A DNA stretch of 64,000 nt. Source: Rhodopseudomonas boonkerdii. Its GTDB lineage: Bacteria; Pseudomonadota; Alphaproteobacteria; Rhizobiales; Xanthobacteraceae. The stretch is from contig NZ_CP036537.1 of assembly GCF_021184025.1 (NCBI RefSeq), positions 2,046,001 through 2,110,000 on the forward strand, given 5' to 3'. Both the position numbers and the translations under genes were made by a program. This document shows, piece by piece, positions 10,649-20,741 of the stretch. The notes under the pieces were generated by a model. That model had not been told where the DNA came from and did not search any database. It saw nothing but the letters and a program-made list of their open reading frames with translations. How positions within the stretch are numbered: the first letter of the stretch is position 1; each line of letters opens with the position of its first letter.

Positions 10649-11718
10649 GAGGACACGCCGAAGGCTTCGGCTTTTGCCATGATAGTCTGGATGATGTCGG
10701 CGACATCGGCTGCCGGGATGTCGCGCATGCAGGCGTGATTGTTCTGGTGGCAGACCGGCGTATGGCAGGGCTGGCACGGTACGACGGTCCTGGTCTGCAC
10801 GGTGGCGGCGAGGGGATTGAGCGGGCCCCACAGATGCGGGCTGGTGGGGCCGAAAATGCCAACGGTCGGCGTGCCCACTGCGGCGGCGATGTGCATCAGG
10901 CCGGAATCGTTGGCGACGGCGACTTGGGCGGCGGCCATGCCGATCACGCCGTTACGCAGATCGTTCGTGGTGAGATCGCGTGCCCGTGGACCGGCCGCGG
11001 CGACAATCTCGTTGGCAAGATCCTTCTCCCCGGGGCCGCCGATCACCCAGACGTCATAACCGCGCTCTACCAGCAGCTTCGCCGCCTCGGGATAATAGGT
11101 CCAGCGCTTGGACGAGCCGACCGAGCCGGGGCCGAGGGCCACGGCCGGGCCGGTACCAAGCCCGTTGGCCTGCCGCCAGCGGGCGATTTCATCGGCAGGA
11201 ACGCGAAAATCCGGAACGGGCCACTCGGCCGGCAATTCGGTGCCCGGCGGTAGCGCCAGTGCGCATTTGCGGTCGATCATGCGCGTGAGCTTCTTTTCGC
11301 CCCAGCGCCAGTCATTGAGCAGGCCAAAGCGAACCTCGCCGACGAAGCCGATGCGCTCCGGAATGCCCGCCAGTGCCGGGGCGAGGGCGGATTTCCATGT
11401 CCGCGGCATGATCAGGGCGGTGCCGTAGTTACGCTCGCGCATCAGCGCGGCGAGTTCCCATTGTTTTGCGAGCGCCAGCTGGCCGCGCGGCAGATCCCAG
11501 ACGATCCCGGAGCGCACGCCGGGCATATAGTCCACCAAGGGGGCCACCAGCTTGGTCACCAGGAGGTCGATCGGCCGGTTCGGCCAGCGCTGTTTCAGTA
11601 CCCGCACCACGGTATGACCGCGGACGAAGTCGCCGATCCACATATAGGGCACGATCAGGATCGGCCGGATATCCTCCGCATCCACCGTCACGCCCGGATA
11701 TGGGGTATTTTGGGTCAT
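10645..11718 (-). CDS. waaF: ADP-heptose:LPS heptosyltransferase (WaaF/RfaF type, GT9)
   Basis: 357 residues, GT9 family, GT-B fold. N-terminal ILIVPYMWIGDFVRGHTVVRVLKQRWP, with the acceptor-side GD(F) motif, and ALGPGSVGSSKRWTYYPEAA followed by VWVIGGPGEKDLA. The nucleotide-heptose site NDSGLMHIAAAVGTPTVGIFGPT is in the C-terminal half. It transfers L,D-heptose from ADP-heptose to the inner core at the cytoplasmic face. A Cys-rich segment near the C-terminus (CQPCHTPVCHQNNHAC) is common in WaaF. It is divergent from hldD with 180 nt between and is coupled to gmhB. Whether the acceptor is Kdo or a first heptose cannot be told from sequence. Confidence 0.9.
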   Translation of the reverse strand: MTQNTPYPGVTVDAEDIRPILIVPYMWIGDFVRGHTVVRVLKQRWPNRPIDLLVTKLVAPLVDYMPGVRSGIVWDLPRGQLALAKQWELAALMRERNYGTALIMPRTWKSALAPALAGIPERIGFVGEVRFGLLNDWRWGEKKLTRMIDRKCALALPPGTELPAEWPVPDFRVPADEIARWRQANGLGTGPAVALGPGSVGSSKRWTYYPEAAKLLVERGYDVWVIGGPGEKDLANEIVAAAGPRARDLTTNDLRNGVIGMAAAQVAVANDSGLMHIAAAVGTPTVGIFGPTSPHLWGPLNPLAATVQTRTVVPCQPCHTPVCHQNNHACMRDIPAADVADIIQTIMAKAEAFGVSS

Positions 11719-11898
11719 GGTTTCAAAGACTTCGCGTATGGCTTAAGTCAGTCGGTAGCCCGTCCGCCCGGGGCAGACAAGCGGTTTGGAAAGATGTCAG
11801 ATGATGTCTCCACCGGCTTCACGTCATCTGGTGGCCCAAGTTGCCTGCAGGGCGGGACTGGGGCAAAGGTGGCGGCACAGGACGTATATGGGGATTTC

Positions 11899-12879
11899 AT
11901 GCTGCTGGTAACCGGAGGGGCCGGTTTTATTGGATCGAATGTGGTGGCGGCGCTGAATGACGCCGGCCGCGCCGATGTCGCCGTGTCCGATTTTCTCGGC
12001 CATGACGGCAAATGGCGGAACCTGGCCAAACGGCAGCTTGCCGACGTGGTGCCGCCGGGCGAGCTGATGGAGTGGCTCAAGGGCCGCCGGCTCGACGCTG
12101 TCATCCATATGGGAGCGATCTCCGAGACCACGGCGACAGACGGCGACCTCGTCGTCGAGACCAATTTCCGCCTCTCCATGCGGTTGCTCGACTGGTGCAC
12201 CACCAACGGCGTGCCGTTGATCTATGCGTCATCCGCGGCGACCTATGGCGATGGGGCACAGGGCTTTCGCGATGCGGACACCGTGTCCGAGCTGAAGACG
12301 CTGCGCCCGATGAACCTTTACGGCTGGAGCAAGCACCTGTTCGACCTTGCGGTGGCCGAGCGCGCTGCCCGCGGCGAGCCGATGCCGCCGCAATGGGTGG
12401 GCCTGAAATTCTTCAATGTGTTCGGGCCCAACGAGTATCACAAGGGCGGCATGATGAGCGTGCTGACCCGGCGCTTCGACGATATCAAGGGCGGCCGCGG
12501 CATCCAGCTGTTCAAGTCGCATCGCGAGGGCATTGCGGATGGCGATCAGCGCCGCGACTTCATCTATGTCGAGGATGTCGTCCGCGTCATCCTGTGGCTG
12601 CTGGCAACGCCTCGTGTCAGTGGCATCTACAATGTCGGCACCGGCACGGCGCGCAGCTTCAAGGATCTGATGCTGGCCGCCTATGCGGCGCTCGGCACCG
12701 CGCCTGATATCGATTATATCGATATGCCCGAACAGATTCGCGACAGCTATCAGTATTTCACGCAGAGCGAGGCCGATCGGCTGCGCGCCGCCGGCTATAA
12801 TGGTGGTTTCACCCGTCTGGAGGATGCGGTGATGCATTATGTGACGCACTATCTCGATATGCCCGATCGCTTTCGCTGA
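11899..12879 (+). CDS. hldD: ADP-L-glycero-D-manno-heptose 6-epimerase
   Basis: 326 residues, an extended SDR that epimerises ADP-D,D-heptose to ADP-L,D-heptose. Seen: LLVTGGAGFIGSNVV, HMGAISETTATDGD, SSAATYGDGAQGF, the catalytic Y-x-x-x-K in NLYGWSKHLFD, and KFFNVFGPNEYHKG, all specific to HldD/RfaD. The start is ATG 11899; an open frame extends far upstream but only as read-through into the waaF promoter region. It is followed by hldE after 15 nt, so hldD-hldE-capD-like form an operon. Confidence 0.93.
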   Translation: MLLVTGGAGFIGSNVVAALNDAGRADVAVSDFLGHDGKWRNLAKRQLADVVPPGELMEWLKGRRLDAVIHMGAISETTATDGDLVVETNFRLSMRLLDWCTTNGVPLIYASSAATYGDGAQGFRDADTVSELKTLRPMNLYGWSKHLFDLAVAERAARGEPMPPQWVGLKFFNVFGPNEYHKGGMMSVLTRRFDDIKGGRGIQLFKSHREGIADGDQRRDFIYVEDVVRVILWLLATPRVSGIYNVGTGTARSFKDLMLAAYAALGTAPDIDYIDMPEQIRDSYQYFTQSEADRLRAAGYNGGFTRLEDAVMHYVTHYLDMPDRFR

Positions 12880-12894
12880 CGTCCAGGTTCCGGT

Positions 12895-14364
12895 GTGATG
12901 TTCGACTTTGACGCCCTGTCCCATTTGCTTCCGAAGCAGACGGTGCTCTGCATCGGCGATCTCATGCTGGACGAATTCGTCTATGGCGAGGTGTCGCGCA
13001 TCTCGCCGGAAGCGCCGGCACCGGTGATTGCCGCGCAGCGCAGCGAGATCGTGATCGGCGGCGCGGGTAATGTGGCGCGCAATATCGCGGCGCTCGGTGC
13101 CCGCTGCATTTTCGTCGGCCTGATCGGCGCTGACGACGCGGCGGAGACGCTGAAGCGGCATCTCGCGCAGGAGAGTGGCATCGAGGCGCTGCTGGTAATC
13201 GATGCCTCGCGCCCGACCACACGAAAAGTGCGTTTTGTCTCCGAGCATTTCTCGACCCATATGCTGCGCGCCGACTGGGAGCTGGCGAGGCCGGCCTCAG
13301 CCGAGATCGAGAAGCAATTGCTCGACGTCATCCTGCCGCAGATCGTCCGTGCCGATATCGTGCTGCTGTCGGATTATGCCAAGGGCGTGCTGACTGCGCG
13401 GGTGATCCGCAATGTGATCGACGCAGCGAAGAAATTCGGAAAGCGCGTGATCGTCGATCCGAAGAGCGCGAATTTCGCCATCTATCGCGGCGCCACGCTG
13501 CTGACGCCAAACCGCAAGGAATTTGCCGAGGCCACTCGCAGCCGTGCCGATACCGAGATCAATATTGCCGCAGCCCAGGAGGCGATGATCCTCGCCGATT
13601 GCGCCGCCATGCTGGTGACCCAGAGCGAGCACGGCATGACACTGGTTGCGCGCGATGGCGAGGCGATTCATGTGCCGGCCATGTCGGCGAAAGTACGCGA
13701 CGTTTCCGGCGCCGGCGACACCGTCGCAGCGATGCTGGCTGTTGCACTCGCGGTCGGGGCGGATTGGGAAACGGTGCTCCGCCTCGCGGCGGCGGCCGCC
13801 GCCGTGGCCGTCGGCAAGCAGGGGACGGCGGTCGTCCTGCCGCAGGAGCTGCGTCGCAAGGTGCTGCCGCATGCGACTTTGGCGGCCGAAGACAAGATCG
13901 TCGCCGCGGAAGATCTCGCAGCCCGGCTCGATGGCTGGCGTCAGGAACAGTTGCGGGTCGGTTTCACCAATGGCTGTTTCGATATCCTGCATCCCGGCCA
14001 CGTCAAGGTGTTGACCGCAGCGCGCGCGACCTGCGACCGCCTCATCGTCGGCCTCAACAGCGACTCGTCGGTGAAGCGCCTCAAGGGGCCAGATCGTCCC
14101 GTTCAGGACGAGCGCGCCCGTGCCGAAGTGCTGGCGGCGCTGGAGGCGGTGGATCTTGTTGTCATCTTCGACGAAGACACGCCGATCAGGCTGATAGAGA
14201 CGATCTTGCCCTCGACTTTGGTGAAGGGCGGCGACTACACCCGTGAACAGGTGGTCGGCCACGAGATCGTCGCCGCGAATGGCGGCGAGGTGGTCATCGT
14301 CGATATCCTGCAGGGGCACAGCACAACCTCGCTGGTCGAACGGGCGCGCAGCGGGAAGTCATGA
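12895..14364 (+). CDS. hldE: Bifunctional heptose 7-phosphate kinase / heptose 1-phosphate adenylyltransferase
   Basis: 489 residues with two domains. The PfkB-type kinase (residues ~1-325) has [10 protein letters not shown] at the start, GGAGNVARN and the signature [12 protein letters not shown] with the catalytic Asp. The C-terminal nucleotidyltransferase (~350-489) has [16 protein letters not shown] with the H-x-G-H motif and [13 protein letters not shown]. It phosphorylates D-glycero-D-manno-heptose 7-phosphate and later adds AMP. GTG at 12895 has AGG seven nucleotides upstream; an adjacent ATG at 12898 is equally possible. Its stop overlaps the next start by four bases (ATGA). A gmhA isomerase gene is not in the window. 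Confidence 0.94.
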   Translation: MMFDFDALSHLLPKQTVLCIGDLMLDEFVYGEVSRISPEAPAPVIAAQRSEIVIGGAGNVARNIAALGARCIFVGLIGADDAAETLKRHLAQESGIEALLVIDASRPTTRKVRFVSEHFSTHMLRADWELARPASAEIEKQLLDVILPQIVRADIVLLSDYAKGVLTARVIRNVIDAAKKFGKRVIVDPKSANFAIYRGATLLTPNRKEFAEATRSRADTEINIAAAQEAMILADCAAMLVTQSEHGMTLVARDGEAIHVPAMSAKVRDVSGAGDTVAAMLAVALAVGADWETVLRLAAAAAAVAVGKQGTAVVLPQELRRKVLPHATLAAEDKIVAAEDLAARLDGWRQEQLRVGFTNGCFDILHPGHVKVLTAARATCDRLIVGLNSDSSVKRLKGPDRPVQDERARAEVLAALEAVDLVVIFDEDTPIRLIETILPSTLVKGGDYTREQVVGHEIVAANGGEVVIVDILQGHSTTSLVERARSGKS

Positions 14365-16271
14365 CGCGTATTTCGAGCTTCACCATCCGCAATTGGGTCA
14401 TTGCGGTCCATGATGCCATCGTCACTGCCGCAGCGGTGGTGCTGGCCTTCGTGCTGCGCTTCGATGGCGAGAACCTGCTGGACCGCCTGCCCTTGCTGCT
14501 GACGATCCTGCCCTATTTCGTCATCTTCAGCTTTCTTGTCTGTTACGTCTTCAACCTGACGACGACGAAGTGGCGCTTCATCTCGCTGCCGGATCTACTC
14601 AATATCATCAAGGCCTCGACGGTTTTGACCGGTGCGCTGCTCGTGCTCGACTATATTTTCCTCGCGCCGAACGTTTACGGAACCTTTTTTCTCGGCAAGA
14701 CCACCATCATCATTTACTGGTTCCTTGAGATCTTTTTTCTAAGCGGATCGAGGCTGGCCTATCGCTACTTCCGCTATTCGCGCACGCGTAACAAAGCGCG
14801 CGCGACGGATGCTGCGCCCGCCTTGCTGATCGGCCGCGCTGCCGATGCCGAGGTGTTTTTGCGCGGGATCGAAAGCGGGGCGGTGAAGCGGATGTGGCCG
14901 GTCGGCATTCTCTCTCCGGCCCTGTCGGATCGCGGACAGACGATCCGTGGTGTCCCTGTGTTGGGCGGTCTCGACGATCTCAGCAACGTCATCGACGACT
15001 TCAAGCATCGCCAGCGCTCTATCGAGCGGGTGGTGATGACCCCGTCCGCATTCGAGGACGAGGCTCAGCCTGAGTCGATCCTGATACGATCGCGCAAGCT
15101 CGGTCTTGCGGTGAGCCGGATTCCGACACTGGAAGAGAGTCGCGACATCCCGCAGCTCGCGCCGGTGGCGGTGGAAGATCTGCTGCTGCGGCCGAGCGTA
15201 AAGATCGACTATGCGCGCCTGGAAAGCTTTGTGCGCGGCAAGGCTGTGATCGTGACAGGCGGCGGCGGCTCCATCGGCTTCGAGATTTGCGACCGCGTTG
15301 TCACTTTCGGCGCGGCGCGGCTGCTGATCATCGAAAATTCGGAGCCGGCATTGCATGCGGCGCTGGAGAAGCTCGCTGCGAAAGTGACAAGCGCGGTGAT
15401 CGAAGGCCGCATTGCCGATATACGCGATCGCAAGCGCATCCATCAACTGATGGAGGTCTTCAAGCCTGACGTCGTGTTCCACGCCGCAGCGCTGAAGCAT
15501 GTGCCGATCCTGGAGCGCGACTGGGGCGAGGGGGTCAAGACCAACATCTTCGGCTCGGTGAATGTCGCGGATGCGGCGTTGACCTCGGGGGCCGAGGCCA
15601 TGGTGATGATTTCGACGGACAAGGCGATCGAACCGGTTTCGATGCTCGGTCTCACCAAACGGTTCGCCGAAATGTATTGCCAGGCGCTCGATGGCGATGT
15701 TGCGGCGAGCGCTGTCGGCAAGCCACGCATGCGGCTGATCTCGGTACGTTTCGGCAACGTGTTGGCGTCGAACGGCTCGGTCGTTCCGAAGTTCAAGGCG
15801 CAGATCGAGGCCGGCGGCCCGGTGACCGTAACGCATCCGGATATGGTGCGCTACTTCATGACCATTCGCGAAGCCTGCGACCTGGTCGTGACAGCCGCGA
15901 CGCATGCGAAGAACGCGCAGCATTCCGACGCATCGGTCTATGTGCTCAGCATGGGCCAGCCGGTGAAGATCGTCGATCTCGCCGACCGCATGATCCGGCT
16001 CTCCGGCCTGCAGCCCGGATACGACATCGACATCGTGTTCACCGGCGTGCGGCCGGGCGAGCGTATGCACGAAATCCTGTTCGCCGAGCAGGAGCCCACG
16101 GCGGAGATCGGCCTTGCCGGCATCATGGCTGCAAAGCCGAAGGAATTGCCGCTGGATGTGCTCAATGCATGGCTTGCCACGCTACGCACGGCGATCGACG
16201 CCAATCAGCATGACGTCGTGGTCGCAATCCTGAAGGACGCGGTGCCGGAATATCGCGTTCCGGCGGAATGA
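14361..16271 (+). CDS. Membrane-bound nucleotide-sugar 4,6-dehydratase/epimerase (CapD/WbpM-like)
   Basis: 636 residues: about four N-terminal transmembrane helices (residues ~10-135), a CoA-binding-like/Rossmann linker, then an SDR catalytic domain with [17 protein letters not shown] and [14 protein letters not shown]. This is the layout of the long UDP-GlcNAc 4,6-dehydratases (WbpM, PglF) that begin deoxy-amino-sugar synthesis for O-antigen or glycan. At the catalytic position (usually M-x-x-x-K in this subfamily) the sequence is M428-L429-G-L-T-K433, so Leu occupies the Met position. It is translationally coupled to hldE. Product identity is inferred only from family. Confidence 0.85.
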   Translation: MTRISSFTIRNWVIAVHDAIVTAAAVVLAFVLRFDGENLLDRLPLLLTILPYFVIFSFLVCYVFNLTTTKWRFISLPDLLNIIKASTVLTGALLVLDYIFLAPNVYGTFFLGKTTIIIYWFLEIFFLSGSRLAYRYFRYSRTRNKARATDAAPALLIGRAADAEVFLRGIESGAVKRMWPVGILSPALSDRGQTIRGVPVLGGLDDLSNVIDDFKHRQRSIERVVMTPSAFEDEAQPESILIRSRKLGLAVSRIPTLEESRDIPQLAPVAVEDLLLRPSVKIDYARLESFVRGKAVIVTGGGGSIGFEICDRVVTFGAARLLIIENSEPALHAALEKLAAKVTSAVIEGRIADIRDRKRIHQLMEVFKPDVVFHAAALKHVPILERDWGEGVKTNIFGSVNVADAALTSGAEAMVMISTDKAIEPVSMLGLTKRFAEMYCQALDGDVAASAVGKPRMRLISVRFGNVLASNGSVVPKFKAQIEAGGPVTVTHPDMVRYFMTIREACDLVVTAATHAKNAQHSDASVYVLSMGQPVKIVDLADRMIRLSGLQPGYDIDIVFTGVRPGERMHEILFAEQEPTAEIGLAGIMAAKPKELPLDVLNAWLATLRTAIDANQHDVVVAILKDAVPEYRVPAE

Positions 16272-16275
16272 TGAA

Positions 16276-17283
16276 CTAGGTGCGCGGTGTCGCAAACCGC
16301 CGCAGCAAGGCCGCTGTCGCACCGATGCCGACAATGAGCAACCCGATGCTGGCCGGTGCAGACTCGAGATAGATCGACAGTCCCGCCAGTGCGGCCAGAA
16401 CGACGTTTAACGCAAGGATATTTCCTGACACCTCGATCACGGTAAAGCCGTTGTCGGTTGCCCGCTGGTAGAAATGCGAGCGGTGGGCGAGCCAGAACGG
16501 CTCGCTTCGCGCCATTCGTCGCAGCAGAGTCACGGTCGCATCGCAAAGATAGTACAGCGGCAGCAGCACGGCTGCTACGAGATGCCCAGCGAAAGCGAGC
16601 TGGAGCAGGCACCAGGCGAGCAGGAGACCGATGGGCAGGCTGCCGACATCGCCGAGAAACATCTTGGCGACCGGCCTGTTGAAGGGAGCAAAGCCCAGCA
16701 TCGCGCCGCAAAGGGCGGCAGCCATCAGCGCAGCCGGGAGAGAGAGCGCGCCGGACAGGCCCATGAGAGCCAGGGTCGCTGTGACCGGGACGATTTCGGC
16801 AACGGTAATCCAGTCGAGACCGTCCATGAAATTGGTGAGGTTGACGAACCACAATCCGCCGATCAGCAGTGCCGCGCGTTCGAGCCATAGCGGCAGGACT
16901 GGCAGGATCTGCAGATCGGCCGGCAATGCCGAGAGCGTGGCAGCGACGCACAAAGCCTGCAGCGCGAAGCGCGGTGCGACGGGCAGCGGCCGCAAATCGT
17001 CCGCGGCTCCGACAACGGCTATGACGATTGTCGCTGCGAACAGCACCCAGAGCATCGCCGTAATGGCAGCGAACCAGGCGATCGCAACCCCTGCCACGAA
17101 CAACGTCGCTGCAATCACGGCGATGCCGGCGCCCTGCGGCGTCGGTATCTTGTGGGAGGAACGGGCATTCGGCCGGGCCAGTGCGTAGCGGATCAGCAGC
17201 GGATGGATGGCCTGGATGCAAAGGCGCGCGAGAACGGCGGCGGCCAGCGCGGCGGACAAAACGATCAGTTCGGTTGACGACAT
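16276..17283 (-). CDS. Undecaprenyl-phosphate sugar-1-phosphate transferase (WecA/WbpL-like, PF00953)
   Basis: 335 residues, about 10-11 membrane helices. Seen: PNARSSHKIPTPQGAG (cytoplasmic loop 1 of the family), AADDLRPLPV (the DD motif region), NFMDGLDWI (the conserved N-x-M-D-G motif) and KMFLGDVGSLPIG. It transfers a HexNAc-1-phosphate from a UDP-sugar to undecaprenyl phosphate, starting O-antigen or similar repeat units at the inner membrane. It is convergent with the CapD-like gene, with only 4 nt between stops. The paired presence of a 4,6-dehydratase and this initiating enzyme is as in WbpM/WbpL systems. Sugar specificity is unknown. Confidence 0.88.
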   Translation of the reverse strand: MSSTELIVLSAALAAAVLARLCIQAIHPLLIRYALARPNARSSHKIPTPQGAGIAVIAATLFVAGVAIAWFAAITAMLWVLFAATIVIAVVGAADDLRPLPVAPRFALQALCVAATLSALPADLQILPVLPLWLERAALLIGGLWFVNLTNFMDGLDWITVAEIVPVTATLALMGLSGALSLPAALMAAALCGAMLGFAPFNRPVAKMFLGDVGSLPIGLLLAWCLLQLAFAGHLVAAVLLPLYYLCDATVTLLRRMARSEPFWLAHRSHFYQRATDNGFTVIEVSGNILALNVVLAALAGLSIYLESAPASIGLLIVGIGATAALLRRFATPRT

Positions 17284-17501
17284 CTGGATGACAGGGTGAG
17301 GGAGTTTTCTGAGGATTTTAGCGAGCTATGCACGGCCGCCTTCATAGCGGGTTTCTCGGGCATGGCCACGCCTTGCGGTCGCGGTTCTGACGCAATCGAA
17401 TGCTGCGATGCCGAAAGGTTGCAGCATTTGTGGTCTCTTGGCTATGAGAATGCTGCACGAATGGCTGTGCAATGCGGCCTGATCCGAGCTCTGGGGACGC
17501 G

Positions 17502-18500
17502 ATGTCTGAATCTTCCATCCTGGTTACCGGAGCCGCGGGCTTCATCGGCTTTCACGTCGCGCGCCAATTGCTGTCGGAAGGGCGCAGGGTGGTCGGCCTC
17601 GACAGCGTCAATGACTATTACGACCCCGCACTGAAGGAAGCTCGGTTGGCCCGGCTTGCGGGCGAACCGAACTTTACTTTTGTCAAAGCCAACCTGGCCG
17701 ACCGGGCAGGTCTGCTGGCGCTGATGGCCGAGCACAAATTCCCTGTGGTGATTCATCTCGCTGCCCAGGCCGGCGTACGCTATTCCATTGACAATCCGCA
17801 TGCCTATGCCGACGCCAATCTCGAAGGGTTTTTGAACATCCTCGAAGGTTGTCGCCACAATAGCTGCAAGCACCTGCTCTATGCTTCGTCATCCTCGGTC
17901 TATGGTGCGAACAAGAAGAAGCCGTTTTCGGTCAGCGACCGGGTCGACAATCCCATCAGCCTCTATGCTGCCACCAAGAAGGCGAACGAGCTGATGGCGC
18001 ATTCCTATAGTCATCTTTACCGGCTTCCGACAACGGGCCTGCGCTTTTTCACGGTCTATGGCCCATGGGGGCGGCCGGATATGGCGATCTTTCTGTTCAC
18101 CAAAGCGATCATCGACAAGCAGCCGATCAAACTGTTCAATCACGGTGACATGCGGCGTGATTTCACCTATGTCGATGATGTGGTCGGTGTGATCGGGCGG
18201 CTGATCGATCACGTACCTGCGGGTGGCACTGACGAGGCGCCCGCACGCATCTACAATGTCGGCAACCATAAGCCAGAACATCTCTTGCATGTCGTCGAGG
18301 TCCTTGAGAAGGAATTGGGGCTGGAGGCGGTCAAGACTATGCTGCCGATGCAGCCGGGGGACGTGCCAGAAACCTTTGCGGATGTTGACGACCTGATGCG
18401 CGATGTCGGCTTCAAGCCGGATACCAGCATCGAGGACGGTATCCGGCAGTTTGTGGCTTGGTATCGCGGCCATTACGGCAATCTCGGCGCAAGCCGGTAA
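17502..18500 (+). CDS. lpsL: UDP-glucuronate 4-epimerase (LpsL-like)
   Basis: 332 residues, extended SDR. Seen: [18 protein letters not shown], the diagnostic [42 protein letters not shown]-x-x-x-K in [21 protein letters not shown] (read at residues ~147-168) and [14 protein letters not shown]. These are characteristic of UDP-GlcA 4-epimerases that make UDP-galacturonate for LPS core and capsule in rhizobia. Start ATG 17502 with GGGGA five nucleotides upstream. ManC follows 32 nt downstream, so the two are probably one transcript. Confidence 0.9.
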   Translation: MSESSILVTGAAGFIGFHVARQLLSEGRRVVGLDSVNDYYDPALKEARLARLAGEPNFTFVKANLADRAGLLALMAEHKFPVVIHLAAQAGVRYSIDNPHAYADANLEGFLNILEGCRHNSCKHLLYASSSSVYGANKKKPFSVSDRVDNPISLYAATKKANELMAHSYSHLYRLPTTGLRFFTVYGPWGRPDMAIFLFTKAIIDKQPIKLFNHGDMRRDFTYVDDVVGVIGRLIDHVPAGGTDEAPARIYNVGNHKPEHLLHVVEVLEKELGLEAVKTMLPMQPGDVPETFADVDDLMRDVGFKPDTSIEDGIRQFVAWYRGHYGNLGASR

Positions 18501-18532
18501 CGTGCCTGAACGACAAAGAGGTTATGCGAACG

Positions 18533-19945
18533 ATGAGCAAGCGCATCATTCCCCTCATCATGTGTGGCGGAGCCGGCACGCGGTTGTGGCCGTCGTCGCG
18601 CGAGGGACGGCCGAAGCAGTTTCTGCCGTTATTCGGCCCGCGCTCAACGTTCCAGGACACGATTTTACGTATTGCCGATCCCGAGCTGTTTGATCGTCCT
18701 ATCGTCATCACCAGCGAGGCCTATCGCTTCATGGTGCGTGAACAACTGGCCGAGATCGGCCGTGAAGCCGACATCCTGCTGGAGCCTGCGCGCCGCGACT
18801 CTGGTCCGGCCATTGCGGCCGGTGCTGCCTTTGCGCTGGCACGCGACCCAGATGCGGTGGTGCTCGCTTTGGCGGCGGATCATGTCGTGCGTGACGTGCC
18901 GGCTTTTGTTGCGGCTTGCCGAGCGGGACTGGTCGAGGCCGATAACGGCCACATCGTTACCTTCGGCGTCACGCCGGAGCGGCCGGCCGTGGAATACGGC
19001 TACATCTCACCGGGAGACGGACTCTCGGGTGAGGTGAAGCGCGTCGCTACATTCGTCGAGAAGCCCGATCTGCCGACGGCTACGCGCTATGTCGAAGCCG
19101 GTTATCTCTGGAACAGCGGCAATTTCATGTTTCGGGCGGCCACCCTGCTGGACGAGTATCGCACCGTCGATGCAGACAGCGTTGCTACAATCTCGCATGC
19201 TGTGGCGAAAGCCGGGCGCGACCTCGGTTTCTTCACTCTCGATGCTGACGCGTTCAAAAAGGCCCGGGCGATCTCCGTGGATTACGCGGTGATGGAGAAA
19301 ACGGCGAAGGCCGCCGTCGTGCCTGTTTCCTGCGGTTGGTCCGACGTAGGGTCCTGGCTCGCGGTATGGGAGTTGTCCGATAAAGATGCCCAAGGCAATG
19401 CGGTGCAGGGCGTCGCGGTGTTCGAGGACGCGCGGAATTGCAACGTCGCCAGCGACGGGCCGGTCGTGGCGCTGGAAGGCGTGGACGATCTCGTCGTCGT
19501 CGCCACGCAAGATGCGGTGCTGGTGTCGCGGCAGAAGGACGCCAACAATCTGAAGCGCCTTGTGGCGAAGCTGAAGGTCGCGGCGCCGCACGTTACCGAG
19601 GACCATCTCAAGACACATCGTCCCTGGGGATCGGTGCAGGCGCTGGAGACCGGCGAGCGTTACCAGGTCAAGCGCCTCGTCGTGAAGGCCGGCGAGCGGA
19701 TGTCGCTGCAGATGCATCACCATCGCTCCGAGCACTGGATCGTCGTCCGCGGCACCGCGAAGGTGACGCTGAACGACGAGGTGAAGGTGATGCAGGAAAA
19801 CGAGTCGATCTACATTCCGATCGGCGTCACGCATCGGCTGGAAAATCCCGGCAAGATTTCGCTCGAGCTCATCGAAGTGCAGACCGGCAGTTATCTCGGC
19901 GAAGACGACATCGTCCGGATCGAGGACGATTACAAGCGAAGCTGA
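18533..19945 (+). CDS. manC: Mannose-1-phosphate guanylyltransferase / mannose-6-phosphate isomerase
   Basis: 470 residues. The N-terminal pyrophosphorylase domain has MCGGAGTRLWPSSREGRPKQF and the sugar-binding VEKP motif. The C-terminal cupin of type II phosphomannose isomerase has HRPWGSVQALETGERYQVKR (ends quoted) and the metal ligands in MHHHRSEHW. It makes GDP-mannose, needed by Gmd and by the LpcC-like transferase. Two in-frame ATGs are possible (18524 and 18533); family alignment favours MSKRIIP at 18533, while AAAGAGG at 18515 sits close to the first. It follows the UDP-glucuronate epimerase on the same strand. Confidence 0.93.
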   Translation: MSKRIIPLIMCGGAGTRLWPSSREGRPKQFLPLFGPRSTFQDTILRIADPELFDRPIVITSEAYRFMVREQLAEIGREADILLEPARRDSGPAIAAGAAFALARDPDAVVLALAADHVVRDVPAFVAACRAGLVEADNGHIVTFGVTPERPAVEYGYISPGDGLSGEVKRVATFVEKPDLPTATRYVEAGYLWNSGNFMFRAATLLDEYRTVDADSVATISHAVAKAGRDLGFFTLDADAFKKARAISVDYAVMEKTAKAAVVPVSCGWSDVGSWLAVWELSDKDAQGNAVQGVAVFEDARNCNVASDGPVVALEGVDDLVVVATQDAVLVSRQKDANNLKRLVAKLKVAAPHVTEDHLKTHRPWGSVQALETGERYQVKRLVVKAGERMSLQMHHHRSEHWIVVRGTAKVTLNDEVKVMQENESIYIPIGVTHRLENPGKISLELIEVQTGSYLGEDDIVRIEDDYKRS

Positions 19946-19980
19946 GCCGTAGCGTCAGGCGCCCGAGACGGGAAGATCGC

Positions 19981-20172
19981 TCAGCGATATTTGGCGAATT
20001 GCTTGTAGATCCATCGCCGTCCGTCACGCCGGCGCCAGACTTGCCCGCGCACAAGGCGGCCGGTGATCGACCGGCGCGGGATGAATACCGTCCACAGGTG
20101 CCAGATTGAGGCCTGTTCGGCGCTCGGTTTGAGCTTGAGCATGCGCAGATAATTTCGGCTGTCGGCGAACAT
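19981..20172 (-). CDS. Small conserved basic protein, unknown function
   Basis: 63 residues, very basic and Trp/Arg-rich (WHLWTVFIPRRSITGRLV, then VWRRRDGRRWIYKQF). The start ATG at 20172 has GAGG five nucleotides upstream, and the sequence has protein-like hydrophobic/basic alternation rather than the Ala/Arg/Pro composition of shadow frames. I have the impression that similar W-x-x-F-x-P-R-R-S-I-x-G-R-L-V proteins occur in Bradyrhizobium, but this was not checked. Convergent with manC, 35 nt apart. No function can be assigned. Confidence 0.5.
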   Translation of the reverse strand: MFADSRNYLRMLKLKPSAEQASIWHLWTVFIPRRSITGRLVRGQVWRRRDGRRWIYKQFAKYR

Positions 20173-20364
20173 CGTGGCCTCGGCGTGCAGATGTCCACAG
20201 TTGCGCGCAATACGGGGAATTGTTCAATTGCTTCGTGGATTTAACCTAACCAATCAAGGTTACCGGCGAGGCCTGCCGACCACATATTCTTAATTTAATG
20301 GATAACCGGCAGCGCGTCGCGTAAACATCCACGAATGTAATCTTTTATTGCCCGAGCCATTCCG

Positions 20365-20664
20365 GTGAAAGTTTTTACTCTCGAAATCGACGGACAGCCG
20401 ATCATGGCTTTCGATGCTGATAGCATCGAGGAGGCACGCGGCATCTGCGCATTGCCCGAATTTCGCGCCGACCTCGGTGAGCTGAAACGGCACGGCAAGC
20501 CGCTGTTCGGCGATTTTGCGGTGTTTGCGGCGCGGGAGGCGACGGATGTCGAAATCGTCGCCTTCAATCATGCTCTGACGGGTGCGGGTCCATCGGATGG
20601 GCCGACCATGGCATTTCTCGTTCCGATCGACGGCATGGTCGTCACGATTGTTCAGCCCGGATAG
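20365..20664 (+). CDS. Hypothetical protein, 99 aa
   Basis: A 99-residue acidic protein starting at GTG 20365 (MKVFTLEIDG), with an ATG 13 codons later as the alternative. It reads like a small cytoplasmic alpha/beta protein: a beta-like start, an amphipathic helix (SIEEARGICALPEF), a second half with GDFAVFAAREATD and a hydrophobic C-terminal strand (GMVVTIVQPG). No domain is recognised. It sits alone between the small basic protein and galE2, 78 nt upstream of the latter. Confidence 0.6.
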   Translation: MKVFTLEIDGQPIMAFDADSIEEARGICALPEFRADLGELKRHGKPLFGDFAVFAAREATDVEIVAFNHALTGAGPSDGPTMAFLVPIDGMVVTIVQPG

Positions 20665-20741
20665 AGTGCGACAGCCGATATCGCGGTCGCCTTTTTTCAC
20701 ATCACTTGCTCCGAGCGAGTGGGATACAGGACTTTCACACG

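Noticed and set aside
10127..10831. A long N-terminal extension of GmhB (start at 10831)
   Set aside because: The extra 61 residues are an out-of-frame reading of waaF; ATG 10648 overlaps the waaF stop and precedes the HAD motif at the usual distance.
11461..11898. A long N-terminal extension of HldD into the waaF promoter region
   Set aside because: Rossmann motif must lie at the N-terminus; ATG 11899 places it there and the upstream frame is an antisense reading of waaF.
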